64,000 nt of DNA from Endomychus coccineus (GCA_958510875.1 OY294068.1:27942297-28006296), one strand, 5' to 3'. Numbered from the stretch's first letter, positions 31,154 through 45,400 are shown. Numbers and translations: made by a program. The notes: generated by a model from the letters alone, not told the origin.

Positions 31154-32455
31154 CTACCGAATAACAACAGCCAATTGTTTGGCAGCCTCAGTTTCTATAG
31201 TTTTATGAATTACATTCACTTCATTCTGAGTTAAAGTTCTTTCCATGTGCCTGTACACAATTCTATAGCAGTGACTCGTTTTGCCTGTTCTAGAGTTAAC
31301 AAAATTATCAACCAACACTACTTGTTCGATAATATCTCCACCAATATTTCTAACCAAGTCATAAAAGTCATTACTTGTGAAAGTTTGGTTTTCAGGCAGC
31401 CAAAAGCTGATGTCATTAACACATTGGGGATGTTGACTAACAGGCTTATATACAATACTAGAATCATTATCACTGAATTTAAACTGATTTAAAAACCCAG
31501 AATCTGTAGACCAGAACAAACGTATGTCTGGTATTTTGAACATACACATTGCAAGTCTTTCTAATCCTAACCCAAATGCCCATCCCATTTTGTTTGTGAC
31601 GCCTGCATTAGTTAAAATAGGTTGGCGCATTATTCCACATCCTAATAATTCTAGCCAAGTGTCTTCATAAAATACTTCCAATTCCCAAGATGGAAGTGTG
31701 AATGGAAAAGTCGAATCTACCCAGCGATGGACAACTTTACTTCCAAATAAATATTTTGCTAATCCTGATAACGAACTTTTCAGCTCATGTTCCATCAGTT
31801 TTACAGATTCCAAAGTGTGACATGCTTGTTTCTCTTGATTGCCAATACTTTCAGTATGATTCCCAATTTCAAAGAGTTCTAAGTCATCATTATTAGGAAA
31901 AACTTCTTCTCTTGTTCTTAATCTTACTCCATCCATTTGGTGAAAGACTGGGTAGTGTGTTCTATCAATCTCATCTCTGCGATACACATCTCCAACCATC
32001 AGAAAATTATCTAATCCACTACGCATCAACTCTGATTGATGTGCTGTCATATGGGCACGTAATAAATATTCTTCATTCAAATAATAACAATCGCTTTTTG
32101 ATCTGGAGACATGGGATTTAGGGACAAGTAAACTATCGAAATTTTGGTCGACGCTAACAATTGGTGATAGGTTGCTATGTATTGAGAAAACTGGATTGCC
32201 TCTTTTATTCTTAAATGTTCTATTAAAATGGTGCAAAATCTTTTTATTAATAATATTTAAAGGATGATCCGGTAGAAGATGTAAGTTTCGTTCTAGATGC
32301 GAAGCAATTTTGGGAGTTATATTCGTATAACCATCTTTAAAGAATTGTTTATCCAACACTTTTATATTTTCTACGTTTAATGACGAACTAAATCGTATCA
32401 AAAGGTATGTTCGGGGCAAATTCAAAGTTCCTTTGATACAATGTAAGCCAATCAT
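31154..32455 (-). CDS. FARS2: Phenylalanine--tRNA ligase, mitochondrial (single exon)
   Basis: A 433-aa uninterrupted frame (human FARS2 is about 450 aa). It charges mitochondrial tRNA-Phe with phenylalanine using ATP. Class II synthetase motifs are visible: LLRAHMTAHQSELM and FLMVGDVYRRDEIDRTHYPVFHQMDGVRL (motif 2 region, about 130-180), LELLGCGIMRQPIL, and GWAFGLGLERLAMCMFKIPDIRLFW (motif 3, about 290-315). The C-terminal roughly 95 residues (PQCVNDISFWLP through KTSHCYRIVYRHMERTLT) form the ferredoxin-fold anticodon-binding domain of monomeric mitochondrial PheRS. The N-terminus is rich in Leu, Arg and Ser without acidic residues, fitting a mitochondrial presequence. There are no introns. 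It is divergent from the first AK7 gene and convergent with PP5. Confidence 0.96.
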   Translation of the reverse strand: MIGLHCIKGTLNLPRTYLLIRFSSSLNVENIKVLDKQFFKDGYTNITPKIASHLERNLHLLPDHPLNIINKKILHHFNRTFKNKRGNPVFSIHSNLSPIVSVDQNFDSLLVPKSHVSRSKSDCYYLNEEYLLRAHMTAHQSELMRSGLDNFLMVGDVYRRDEIDRTHYPVFHQMDGVRLRTREEVFPNNDDLELFEIGNHTESIGNQEKQACHTLESVKLMEHELKSSLSGLAKYLFGSKVVHRWVDSTFPFTLPSWELEVFYEDTWLELLGCGIMRQPILTNAGVTNKMGWAFGLGLERLAMCMFKIPDIRLFWSTDSGFLNQFKFSDNDSSIVYKPVSQHPQCVNDISFWLPENQTFTSNDFYDLVRNIGGDIIEQVVLVDNFVNSRTGKTSHCYRIVYRHMERTLTQNEVNVIHKTIETEAAKQLAVVIR

Positions 32456-33453
32456 TTTGGCAAATAAATTCTTCCTTTTCTAGGATTACAAATTTTCATT
32501 CCTAGTAGAATTTCCTTGAAAATTATACATAAATCAGAATATTTTAAGAATTCTAACCTATATCATTGTAGGAAAGGATTATTATGTTTTATGCTTTTGC
32601 TATATCAATGAACTGCAATCAAAATCATAGAAATTAAAGTAATAATAGTATGGAACTCGGTGAATCAAGATATAAGATGTTATCTATCCCGATACTGTGG
32701 TTACAATTAAAAACTACACCTATTCTCAACAGTATTGATTAGTTTCTTATCTAATTGATTGTTGAACTATAATTTTTTTTGATAATATACAATGTCCTAG
32801 TAGCGTACAACAATAAATTGCCTTCATTACAACTCATACTTGAGCACTAGAAAAGTGCCTTACTTATACATCATAGCTGATCCGTGTTGAAAACGTTGGA
32901 TATCGATATGCCACAAAAAATGTTGATCAGTTTATTTCATTACCACTTGTGTTCAGTTCGATTTAATCTAAGATCCTTATCTTTCTTCTTTATGGAGAGT
33001 AATGAGTCCTCCCACCCATGGTGGTAACGAATTTGGTTATGCATTTTGTTTCCGCATTTTTAAAATTCATGCGACAAGGTCAGTTTTTTGATTTCTGTTG
33101 GTGATACTTTGCGAGTAGGTTATTTGAAAATGATTGATGTCCCTTCTTTGTACACATTTGATTTTTCTTGCCCTTGAATGCATGTATACTCAAAGGGTAG
33201 GCACCGTCATTGCCTAATAGCCGTTCGTTGGAAAATACAACCACTGAACAACTATAAAAACCCATAAAAATATTCCTATTTCTATGCAAATACCCATATT
33301 GTAGTTAAATTTAACCTCTGTAGACAATGTAAATTTCTATGAGAGTGAATATTCAATTCTATGGGCGTCTACCAAAGAGTAATAATATGATGGATGGTAA
33401 ACTAGGATCAATGATGACATTAGATTTTTTTAGGTTTTTAAACTTTTTGAATC
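32456..33453. promoter_or_regulatory. Divergent intergenic region between FARS2 and AK7
   Basis: This 998-bp region separates two start codons facing away from each other, so it must hold both 5' UTRs and promoters unless distal exons exist. It is AT-rich, with no CpG-rich core and no obvious TATA box near either start. Confidence 0.5.
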
Positions 33454-36400
33454 ATGTCATCGACTCGATTGACTAGAGTATCAATTAATGAAGTTCCGAC
33501 GATAAAAATTGAGGATGAAGAAGTTTTGGAACAACATCCATTTGTACCATACAGAATATTCCTGAATCAAGTAGACAAATTCAATTCTAGGCATATAGCT
33601 TCAGTAAGAACTATCATTCATTTGGTCTCCTAATTGTAAGATTTAGGTACATTTTGACTTCAGTGAAACATATGGTTAAAACGTGCGTTTACGAGCAGTT
33701 TGAATTAATCCTGACCCGCGTAGAGGGGAATCCGTGAAACTTTAATCAAATACCAACGGTCTAGCGTCAACAACTTAACCTGAATTCCTTTCTGCAATAT
33801 TTGAGCTGTTGTATCTTTTGATCTGGAAGCAAACATTTCTTATTGAACTGCAAAAAGTTGTTCATTTGTCAATTCCGTCCGCAATTTTTATTTCGCGTTG
33901 CTTACAGATCGCGATTATATCGAAGTCAGTATTGAAACCAATTTTGGGGTAAGTATATGATTGTTTGTGATGTAAATTGATTGATATTTATTCCCCCTCC
34001 ATGCAGGTTTCAAATTTGTATTTATAATTCGAAATGTAACTGTAAATGTAATTGTTTATTGAACATATAATAATAGGTAAACTAAGTATTATGTCGTTAA
34101 ACAAGCCACACCCCTGACATATACAGTGGGTTGAATGGTATATGAAACCAAACTTCCCACAAAAACCAAAAACCATGAAAAGCGAAAGAAATAATCCACA
34201 GTCAAAATAAATCAAATATGGAGTAAAATCAGACAAAATAGCCATCTTTTTTTTTAATAACAAGATATCATTCACATGATATTTATTCCCTTTAATCATG
34301 TGAATTTTCATCCATATTTATACATGAACTGGTTTGTATCCACAGTTTCTAACCGATCAGTATCATGGTGGTAGAAGAATGGAAGAACTACCAGGAGAAG
34401 GGGGAGAAGAGCAGATTGATGACAAATCTCCCAATCCAGAAGGAAATGAAGAGGTCAGAAACAAGTATCAAGTTATTGGAACATTATCTTCCTCATATAA
34501 AGCACCAAGTGAAGATATTACATTTACAGTAGATCCAAGTGATGAAGACGGGTTTAGGGAAGAAATTTTAAAATGCGGTTTTGTTGTATATGATATATCA
34601 CGAGATATTTGCGAAATTCCTAAAGCTATTTACGCATACTCATGTGAGTTTTTTCTTTCTAGGTCAAATATAAATGTCGATAGATTTTGAGATTTTGTTA
34701 TTGGTTCACCTGAAACGCTCATTGTTTCTACTTTCTTCCAAATAAAGTTAACTTAAACTCTTTCGTTTTCAGTGTTAGAAGAGGAAGTGGAACGAGTTCA
34801 CAATATTGGACCTAAAACGTACAACGACTATTCAGACATAAGAGTATTTATATTAATATCAACAATAATGACATGGGCTAGCACCAAACCGAATCGGGTA
34901 TTTTACATCTTCCTACATTATGTTATAAATATAAATATTTCATGCAGAGTTAAAAGAGTAGAGCAGCTTCGATTTCAAACCTAGAGGATCGATTCTTGTG
35001 CCCCACTCAACTTATAATGCCATTTCGTATTTTCATAACTCCCAGAAAGTTACAATTTATACCAACATAGGCCTAATGAAATCATCTTCGTTCTAAGAAA
35101 CGGCACCCCCGATCATAAAAAACCTTGCATTAAAATTCGTCAAAGCGTGCGCAACGACTTGCGCTATAAGCCAGAAAGTTATAATTTGAGACTTTTATGT
35201 ATATATCAGTTCTTGTACTACCGGGATATCAAAAATTACTTGGTCAAGGGTGGTTGTGGAATCTAAAACGTGTGTCTTACTTTACGTTTGAAATAAGTAT
35301 GTCACTGTCACACTGACATCATCAATAACCTACAAATTTCATACCTATTTATTTCAGTTGTAAAACAATAATGAACAACAAATTATGAAATATCGGTTTT
35401 AGTAACAAGAAAAACTAAATTACAGTAATTGTTGGAAATGTCCCCCGTTTTGTTCGATGCACAAGTTGACGCGCATCATGTTTTACAACTGAAATAAATA
35501 GGTATGAAATTTGTAGGTTATTGATGATGTCACTGTGACAGTGACACACGTTTCAGATTCCACAACCACCCTTGACCAAGATAATTTTTGATATCCCGGT
35601 ATATTCTGACTCATCACGCACACAGCGCTGGATAGGGTCTCCTGTCTCTAGTCTATTTGCCACTGCAAAACGCGTTAACCATTTCGATGCATTCGTGCTT
35701 AATACACAGAGTTCTACTAAGTAGAGAGTAGAGTAGAACTCTTTGTTAATACATCTTAATTTTAGAAAAATATAGAGAAGTAATAATGTATAAATGTGCC
35801 AGGTTCATAGAATATAATACATTGGTTTGGGGTGGTGGTGGTAACATCCGTTTACGATAGATAGATACGTAGATTAGATATTATAGTATGTATAGATAGC
35901 TAAATTTCCACAGTGTATTTATAAACAGTTGAAGTTTCTCTCTCTCTCTCTCTCATTCTCTCCTTTGCATAAAATCAATGACTAATTATATTTTATTTGC
36001 CCAGAATTTCCTTGTTCACATAGTAATAACTAATCTTATCACTGACCCATGTTGATAATAGATCAGTGCTGTGATTAGTTATCCTCTCAGATACGACAGT
36101 CACAAAGACCACGTAAATGAAATGAGATGAACCGAGTTACTGATTTACATGCCATTGATTTGAATCAGATTGTTTTTGTATAACTTTTGGAAATATGAAT
36201 GACAGTGGCACATACTGTTTTACAAAGGTTGCGGAAACAATTACCTATATCCCTATAAGGAAAGAACATTAAATTCTTCTGTTTTCCAATAGTTGCCCAC
36301 CGCTATAATAACTATTTGGTAGTATTTCATCTTTCAGTGACTACTATTATAAATAACTACTATAACTTTACTGAATTTCTATGAAATTACCTATTTGTTT

Positions 36401-39400
36401 CTGTTTGCTGGAATATTATGTATTTCAAAAGTATGAACATTGGTTTGTATTATTCATGATTAAGTACATATTTTTCAAAATTATTATGTAAATTCAATTT
36501 TATCTATTAAACTTTGCGAGACATAAGAGTGCGGCAAGGGGGAGGTAACATCGCGGATCACGATATATTGTAGCGGTTGTATTGGAACATTATTTCAGCA
36601 AACCCAGTTATTTAACGAATTTCACCGCTCGACCGATAGATATGAACTCGACTCCCAACTTTCTGCTAGGCGATCTCTAATGTCTCGAAACATTGATTAA
36701 CATACAATTCTGTGCAATACCTATTTGAATCATATACATACATATTTTATTTATATGATTTGTTTCCGAAACTTGACACTGCAGCATATCTTAGGCAATA
36801 AATTATATAAAATCGATGGTTCTTATAATGGGAAATCAGGCTACAAGCTGTTACTGATTTAAAGGGCAATTATGCTGAAGGTCAACGAATCTACTTGTTA
36901 ATTCACAATGCATTCCTAGAGTGTCGCATCTGTAAGGATACCTAATCTGTGTCCTAGATATAAATGAAATGACTGGCCATATCGATGACCAAGATTCATT
37001 TTAATTCGACATTATTTTTATGACTAATTAATTGAATATCTTACTAGGGAGATGTACCTTTTACCGAAGTTAATTATAAAAAAAGGAAATGTCATCCAGA
37101 TTATAAGGAGTACATAGCATGTGAACGCGAAATTACAATAAGAGGAAGGAAGGTAAGGCCATATGTTTTGAATCCCTTCGTTATAGTACAGGCAGAGACT
37201 ACATAATTTCATCATTGAAATATCGAATCTTTCCGTATTCTATAAAAATATATTATAATAGGAAGAATGCAAAGCTCCCTATACTGTTATTTAAGGCAAG
37301 CTGAAGCTAAATACAGAACCGACGTTACGTCACCAACGAGGCTCCGCCTACAATTTGCTTTGAATTTCGACACAGAGTTTGTAATACTGTCTCTATATAT
37401 CCTTAGTATTCTAAAATCAATATCAGTCACTTAATGAAGTCGGTTCGTAAGCAAATGTACTCATGGGATTTGTAGGTGAGCTTGTTACTGTTGTCGCTAT
37501 TGTCATTCAATCCTGAGCAGTCATACAAAATATGTGAACATTGCGTTACAGTCAGAGTAGGAAAAAACGTTTCGAGTTCTATGCCTCACCAGGTAGACTA
37601 TGTATCAAAACATAACCTTGGTACTGAGGTCTTATCACTGATCTCTATTATTATTTTGGATAGGCTATAGCGTATAGTATGACTAAGTGAATCGATTCCT
37701 GTGAGATGGCGGCCATGTTACAGAGGTCTCAATCTAATCCAATACAGCGCGATACCCATGTCCACGTACCTACACGTACGTAGACATGTACGTAGACCTT
37801 AGAAAAATGGCCGCCACAGGAATCGATTTCACTTTGTCTGCTGAACCTGAATATGTTTCAGAAAAATCAACAATCTATAAATGTTTGACAAATATAATTA
37901 ATTGTAAAATTTCAGTACAATGATAAACTTAAAACGTACGTTGCATGTGCTGGTTTTGTTTTTGGAAGAGAAGAAGACAGTTTAGATTTCCTATTCAAAA
38001 TAGCATGGATGAACGAAATACATTTACCAATATTCCCAACAGGAACTAATCGAATCCCAGTCATTCACGTCGTAGATTTAGCAAAGTAAGCTTCAAATTA
38101 CTTTAACAGGTAAACGATACAACATAGGATAGGATAAGTTTATTAGGAATAATTCGGTTACACAGTTAGAATAATTTAATTTTTTTGGATAAGTGCGAGT
38201 TTCTTTTCTTTTGTATAGCATACCTATAATAGCTTAGATGTACCAGAAAAACGTATTAATATCATTTTAACGAGTACATGAACATGGGAAAATAGGAGGA
38301 AACGATGCAAAAATGGATGTTGCATCATATGCTCTGTTATTAGTTTAGTATAATACTCTTTCAGTTGTCTTTATACACGATTTCTAACAAGAAAATGTTA
38401 CATTTCCACGGGTTATGGTACACAAATTGTATCACATATACATTCAAGTAGTTTTTCGAGCTGAGGTTCAAGTTGTGAACCAGCTTGTTGGATTTCTGAT
38501 ATAGCATATCGCTGGCTAAAATTGAAACAAATCATAGTTTGTTTTTCAGTTATTAACGCAATCATCGACAAACAGAACTGGAACAGCAGTTCCCTAGGCC
38601 GGCTTTCAGCCACCCAGGTGGAGCTGCTGAGGGAGAAACTGGACGGCTGCCTGGACAGTGCGCTGGCCGACGCCGAACATGCTCCACCAATATTCCGGTC
38701 CTCTACCTATTCACAGGAGATCCTCAGGTTCATCTGTGAAAACGAGATATCCTTGACCTGGTTAAGGAACACAGTATCAAGTTTGCCTCCCCTATGGGAC
38801 GGGGCAAAACTAGAAGTTGTCCCCGTGGACCAGCTACCAAAGCTGACAAAGGTGACTCTGTGGATCCCGGGAAACCCTGGAGAAACGGAAGACATCCTAC
38901 GCCGCTTGGCGGCTCAGAACCCATGGGCGAAGATTGGTGACTGGATCACCTTTCACAGCGCGGCCAAGGACGAGCCGAAAGGCAAAATCCTTGTGTTCGG
39001 TGTGAGGGAGGCTGATCTTGTCTGCCTGAACAGACGGGATGGAAGGCTGAACTATATGTTCAACTCCCACAAAGTCAAAATCCACCAGACCACCTCAACG
39101 GCGCAAAAAGAGGTCGAGTCCCCTACCCCGATGGAGAAGGGAGAACCGATTTCCAAGGCGTTAGAGGCTGTCTCCATAGAAGAGGGTGTCTCGGGCTGCT
39201 AAGAAACTAGAGCACTCTCTCCACCCCCCTCTTGTAAGATCTTCGAAATGGCAAACAGACTAAACTTCTTATAAGCAAACATCCAACACTGTCGGGCCGC
39301 GGTCGCAACTGTATGCCGCCACCTAGACAATGCAAAAGATAAAATAGCTCTCATCCAAGAACCTTGGTCTGTAAAAGGCAGAGTTTGTGGATTGACTAAA

Positions 39401-42400
39401 CTAGGTGGTAACATTTATGTAGCCCCAAATGTAGACAGGCCTCGGACGTGTATTTACATCCCGAGACAAATTCAGGCCAACTTGATGCCGCAGTTCTGCA
39501 CTGCCGACCAAACGGCGGTAAGTGTCGGTTATGACGTCGGAAATAGCCAAACAAACGTCATTATTGCGTCAATTTACCTACCCATCGACTCGGTAAATCC
39601 TCCACCATCCAGAGAAATGCTGGAGTTGATCGAGTTCTGTGAGGTAGGAGGCAAACACCTCATTATTGGTTGCGACACAAATGCTCACCATTCATTCTGG
39701 GGGAGTAAAGACAACAATAAAAGGGGTAAATCACTATTTGAGTATTTAGCTACCACGAATCTGGAAATAATAAACCGAGGATGCGAACCTACCTTCGTAA
39801 ACTCCAGATGTCAGACAATAATTGATATCACTCTGACATCCATAAGTATTTCAAACATAATCTCCAGTTGGCATGTGATGTCTGAGGCATCGATGTCCGA
39901 CCATAGGTGGATAAGTTTCTCCTTAACGTGTAGTGGCATAGTGAGCAAGCCCTATAGGGACCCTAGGAAGACAAATAAGGAGCTGTTTCGACAACATCTT
40001 ATCCAGTCACTGGGTGAACTAAACGGTCCACAAAACTTTACATTGACTGAGCAGATCGAGGAAGGCGTTGCCCTTGTCAGATCCAGTCTGGTCGAAGCTT
40101 TCGAAAGTTCCTGCCGCTTGCGGACTGGGGTTTCAGGGGGCCAGGCGACACCATGGTGGAGCGGGCAACTCGGGGACCTCAGACGAAGGTGCAGAAAACT
40201 CTTTAATAAGGCGAAGAACTCTAGAAGTACTACTGACTGGAACGCTTATAACGAGCAAAGGAAAGTATACAAACGAGAAATTCGTCAAAACCAACGCACA
40301 GCATGGAGGACGTTCTGTAGTGGAATAGAATCTACTCCTACAGCGGCTCGTCTAAAGAAGATTATTTCTAAAGATCCCAATCAGCAACCCGGCAGTTTGA
40401 AGCTAGGGGATGGCACCTTCACTGCCAACCTAGCCGACACTGCTGAACTTCTTTTGAACTGGCCTGACTATGCTACCCCAACACCTGTTGAAGGAGATTG
40501 GGCTGTGGCAAAACAGACGGTGAGCGCCGACAAAGTAGCCTGGGCAGTCAAAACTTTCCTTCCCTTCAAGTCACCGGGAGTAGATGGCGTGTATCCAGCC
40601 CTCCTCCAGTGGGGGCTGGAAGACATACTAGATCACGTGGTACGAATCTTTCGGGCTTGCGTCGTTCTTAGATACATCCCCAAAGAATGGAGGGAAGTAC
40701 GTGTAGTCTTTATCCCAAAGCCAGGGAAAAGTGACTATTCTTTGGCTAAATCATATAGGCCAATCAGTCTGACGTCATTCTTGCTGAAGACATTAGAAGG
40801 GTTGAGCGACAGAGAGATTAGGGACACGGCGTTGATGATTCATCCACTGCACCCCAACCAACACGCGTACATCCCGGGTAGATCGACCGATTCAGCACTA
40901 CATTCCGTAGTTAGCAGAATTGAGAGATCAATGGAGAACAAAATGTTCACCCTGGGTTTGTTCATAGACATCGAGGGTGCTTTTGATCAACCATCCTTTG
41001 ATAGCATAAGCACTGCCCTAGAGGAACATGGAGTGGCCCTCGCTTTAAGTGGTTTGACCCGCCATATCCTCGAATGGAGAGCAATTCAAGTAACTGTAGG
41101 AGCCTGCAAGGTATCGCAAGTAGGGGCTGTCCGCAGGGCGGAGTACTATCGCCGCTAATATGGATCATATTAGTTGACAACCTACTTCGGCGACTCAATG
41201 AGTTGGGCTACTACACCATTGGATACGCAGATGATCTTACAATCCTGCTTACAGGACTTTATCTTGGAGTACTCTGTGAACTAATGCAGAGCGTTCTCAA
41301 GATAATTGAAGACTGGTGCATAGAATGCTCTCTGTCAGTGAACCCCACAAAGACAGAACTAGTTCTGTTCACAAAGAAACGAAAGCTGGACCAGATGGTC
41401 CTACCAAAGCTTAAAGGTACCCAGCTCAGGTTGGCATATGAGGTCAAGTACCTAGGTATCGTGCTTGACAGCAAGCTAAACTGGCATCGACACCTTGAGG
41501 TAAAAGTCAGCATAGCATGTGCGGTTTTTTGGCAATGTCGTAGGGCGATGGGGCGCTCATGGGGCTTGTCCCCTAAGATTACCCTGTGGCTATATACGGC
41601 TGTCATTAGACCCATGCTCTGCTACGGAGCACTTGTCTGGTGGCCCAGAATCCGACAAGCAAATGAAATAGCTCACATCAGTCGGGTACAAAGGCTTGTG
41701 TGCTTGGCAGTGACTGGGGCTATGAGAACTACACCAACTGCAGCCATGGAGACTATTCTCAATTTGCCTCCCCTGGACCTCTTTGTACAGGAGATGGCGC
41801 TGGGAGCGGCTCTAAGACTGCGGAATGGAAATTTGTGGAATGTGAAAAGAGGAGGTGGTCATGCTTTCATTCTCGAGGAGGCGTCCGTGAGGATACCTTT
41901 ACTTGGAGCGCAAGCAGACCGCATACCGGCGAAGTTTACTTTCACCAAACACTATCACATCGATTTAGACGAAAATGACGAAACAAAGCCCGACTTAAAC
42001 ATGTTTACGGACGGCTCCAAAAATAGCCGGGGATCAGGTTCTGGAATATTCTCCGAAGAACTTGACCTTCGCGAATACATACCTCTAGGATCCCATGCTA
42101 CAGTGTTCCAAACGGAGCTAGTAGCAGTGACCCAAGGAGCTAGAATAGCGGCGGACAAAAATACCGCCGGCAAACGAATACGGATCATGACAGACAGCAG
42201 AGCAGCACTACAAGCCCTTAGTAGCCAAAAGGTTAACTCAGGTTTAGTTTGGGAGTGCCACAGAACCCTCGAAAATCTGTCACAGTATAATGATGTTCAA
42301 CTCACCTGGGTGAAAGGACATAGTGGACATCAAGGAAATGAAGAGGCGGACAGGCTGGCGCGAAAAGGCTCCGGACAAACACTATTCGGGCCGGAGCCCT

Positions 42401-45400
42401 TCTTGCCGCTAACCTCAAGCACTCTGACTGCTTTGATAAAAGAAGATACCCCAAAACGGCATACCGAACGATGGATATCGAATGATAGCTGTAGACAGGC
42501 ACATACTGCTATAAAAGCACCGTGCCCAAAAATTGCAAAGTTCTGCCTACGACTGACAAGATTTAATCTTAGAAGACTCGTAGGAATATGGACAGGACAC
42601 TGCCGACTAAATAAACATCTTCACACGATGGGAGTCGTTGTCGACCCCACATGTCGAGGATGCTACGAAGAGGATGAGACAGCGGAACATGTGATTTGTC
42701 ACTGCCCGGCGCTCTCATCGACAAGAGATCCCATTTTGGGGGACCCCTGGCCAAATCTGGTCAACATTGGCGACGTTCCACCCGGTGCGGTCCTCGGGCT
42801 GATCAACGCGATTGGTTGGCTCGATGGCTGAGGAGGGACAGGGGCCTTCGCCTTGAAGGGGTTGCACAATGGGCCCAGTTCAGAGGCCTAAGTGCCAGTA
42901 TAATTATACACCCTTCCATCCATCAGTTATTAACGCATCATAAAGTTTGAAACAGGTTAAGTGAACCACAAAGTTTAGCGTTTCGTGACAAATTTTTCCG
43001 TTATATTCAATGAAGGAAATCTATCTCTCAGATATTCAGAACAGATTGAGGAAGGCATTAAATAAACGCAACTGATCTGCTAACAAAAAACACAGTGCCA
43101 GAATAACCAGGAAACTTAAGCGCAGAAACAGTCAGAAGAAATATTGCAAAAAAATGTGAAGTCTCCTACTTCAACTTTTTTTCCTGACAATCTATTGAAG
43201 CATATCATTTTCCAAACTCATTTATAATTCTATCTGTAAAGCCAAAACAGGATAAATTTATCAAGAATTGTAGTTTATTTGCCATAAACTTATTGATCCG
43301 TTTGAAAAACTCCCAGTTACAGGAATCAATGGAGTACTTCGTCCGATTTCAATGATCCATATATCAGCTTGATAATGCCAGTCATACAATTTAGCTAGAT
43401 TCTCACAAACTTACATTTGAATGACGAGATACTAATACCAAAAAAGAGAGCCTAACTATGATAAATTACAACCCATTCTGGATGAAATATCAAAAAAATT
43501 TGAAAACGGTATGGCTTCTTCAAAAGGAGTTTCTACAAATTCAAAGCGAGAAGCACGCTGAAATAGAATCTTAAAAAAACATTGAAACAGGTTAAGTTTG
43601 AATATTAGGTAACAAAAATGAATATTTAAAATTTATACTGGAAAAACAGAAGATTCAGATGAAGCTAGGTGCTAGAGTGATAAAAAACTTGTTGGAAGAT
43701 ATGAAAGGCAAGAGCCATGTTTTTCTTGTCAACTTTTTCAATTCTGTGGATCTATTAAGAGGAACAAAGGACCAAATCACCCCAATAGAAAACTTCTTCG
43801 AACTTTCAAGCTAGCCTAATTTCTGAAACGAGGAGGAAGACATCGTTGTGCCAATTGCAAATGGCTCCATTTCAAGATTTCCATAATTATCATTGAAGGT
43901 ATAATTGTACAGTTTTCATTTTGATATGGTATTACCAATGTTAACGTTGTATCATTTCATGGTTATAAAAATAAAAATGTTTAGTCCCTCCAGTATTTTC
44001 CTGCCCCTGGAAGAGGTAATATTTCGTGAACGGTAACACAATTTTTCCGATGATGTCCAAAATGTAAAAGATGTCATTATTAATTTCATCGTTTCTCCTT
44101 TCATTCCTACCTCCTCAAACTTTCAGAAAAAGCAAATTCATTTGCCTGATATTGAAACCAGCAAACAATGAATTACGAGGTCTGTCCCAAAAGTATCTGA
44201 CTTGCATTCATATCTTCGCGCCACAACACTCAGGCGACCTCTGTAGAGTACTAACGTCACCAGTAACTCATAACCTTCTCCTCAGATACCTTAGATGTCT
44301 TTTTTGCGTTCGTCGGATTTTGTTTATTGCTAAAAATGACGGAAAGAACTGAATAACGAATTTGCATAAAATTTTGTTTTGATCTTGGTAAAAGTTGTGC
44401 AGAAACTATTGAAATGTTACAAAAGTTCTTCGGAGACGAGTGTATGGGCAAAATACAAATAAAAGAGTGGTATAAGCGGTTTAAGTGGCAGCACATCTGT
44501 TGACAGTGATCCTCGTTCTGGTCGACTTTCGACGGGAACAATGGGATAATGTCGAGCTTGTGCGAGTTGAAGATCGTCGTTTGACTGTGAGGGACTTAGA
44601 ATATGACCTTGGTATACCAAAAAGTACTGTTTGGCAAATTTTAACCGAACATTTGGGAATCACTCGTGTAGGTATGTGCAAAATTCATCCCAAAACTGCT
44701 CTCAGAACAGCAAACAAAACCTTTCGACTAGAAATCGCTCAGGACAATCTGGAAATGATCAATAGTGATGAAAAATTTTAAAATATCAAGACATAGCTCC
44801 CTGCGACTTTTAGTTATTTCTTCGGTTGAAAATGCCGCCTATTCGACGACAAAGAGACTGTTGAAACTAATGCGAAACACTTTCAAGACGGCTTTAGAAA
44901 GTGGAAGCATCGATTGAAGCGTGTTGTTCAATCAAATGGGGACTACTTTAAAGGATGTAGCCAACCCGATGACAAAGAATAAGTTAAGCGCCGTGAAATC
45001 GGGGTAGTCTGATACTTTTGGGACTGACCTCGTAAATTCATACTTTCGTGTTAGCTTTTTGACTTCCACTTCCATATAACTACATGGGTAAAGCCTTCGG
45101 CACGTTTCAATATGGTCCATGAGTTTAGTCAAGTTTCTAATCTTTGGACGATTTGCCTAGTTCTTCGTCTCTCCCGTTGATATGTCTGCTGTCATTCTCA
45201 ATTACTTCTTCAAATAACTAGTCAATGACCATTTCTGACATTTGGCGCCGTACATGGCAATGAAAAATACATTTTGGGCCACGGTTATTTTCTATACAGA
45301 TTAAAGCTAATAACTGTTATAATACCCAAACGTTAGTGATGCCGTTTAATTTTGATTTTCAAGGGTGTTACTGGGAATAATGGAAACACAACCCCAGAAG

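Larger units (their letters stand above)
38561..42922 (+). mobile_element. Non-LTR retrotransposon (I-type LINE), 5'-truncated, with 15-bp target duplication
   Basis: A 4362-bp element bounded by exact 15-bp duplications. It carries the 3' part of ORF1, then ORF2 with endonuclease, reverse transcriptase, RNase H and a C-terminal zinc knuckle. It is markedly more GC-rich than the surrounding intron. The 3' end has no poly(A); it closes with a short TCCATCCA repeat. RNase H after RT points to the I group or a relative such as LOA or R1; the exact clade is not determined. It is inserted in the sense orientation in intron 5 of the upstream AK7 copy. Confidence 0.92.

Noticed and set aside
34334..34345. 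An upstream start for the second AK7 exon as an independent gene
   Set aside because: The frame is open by chance through the acceptor CAG at 34343-34345; phase and homology make it exon 2 of AK7.
39199..39414. Minus-strand frames overlapping the LINE
   Set aside because: They are reverse-strand shadows of the GC-rich ORF1/ORF2 coding sequence.
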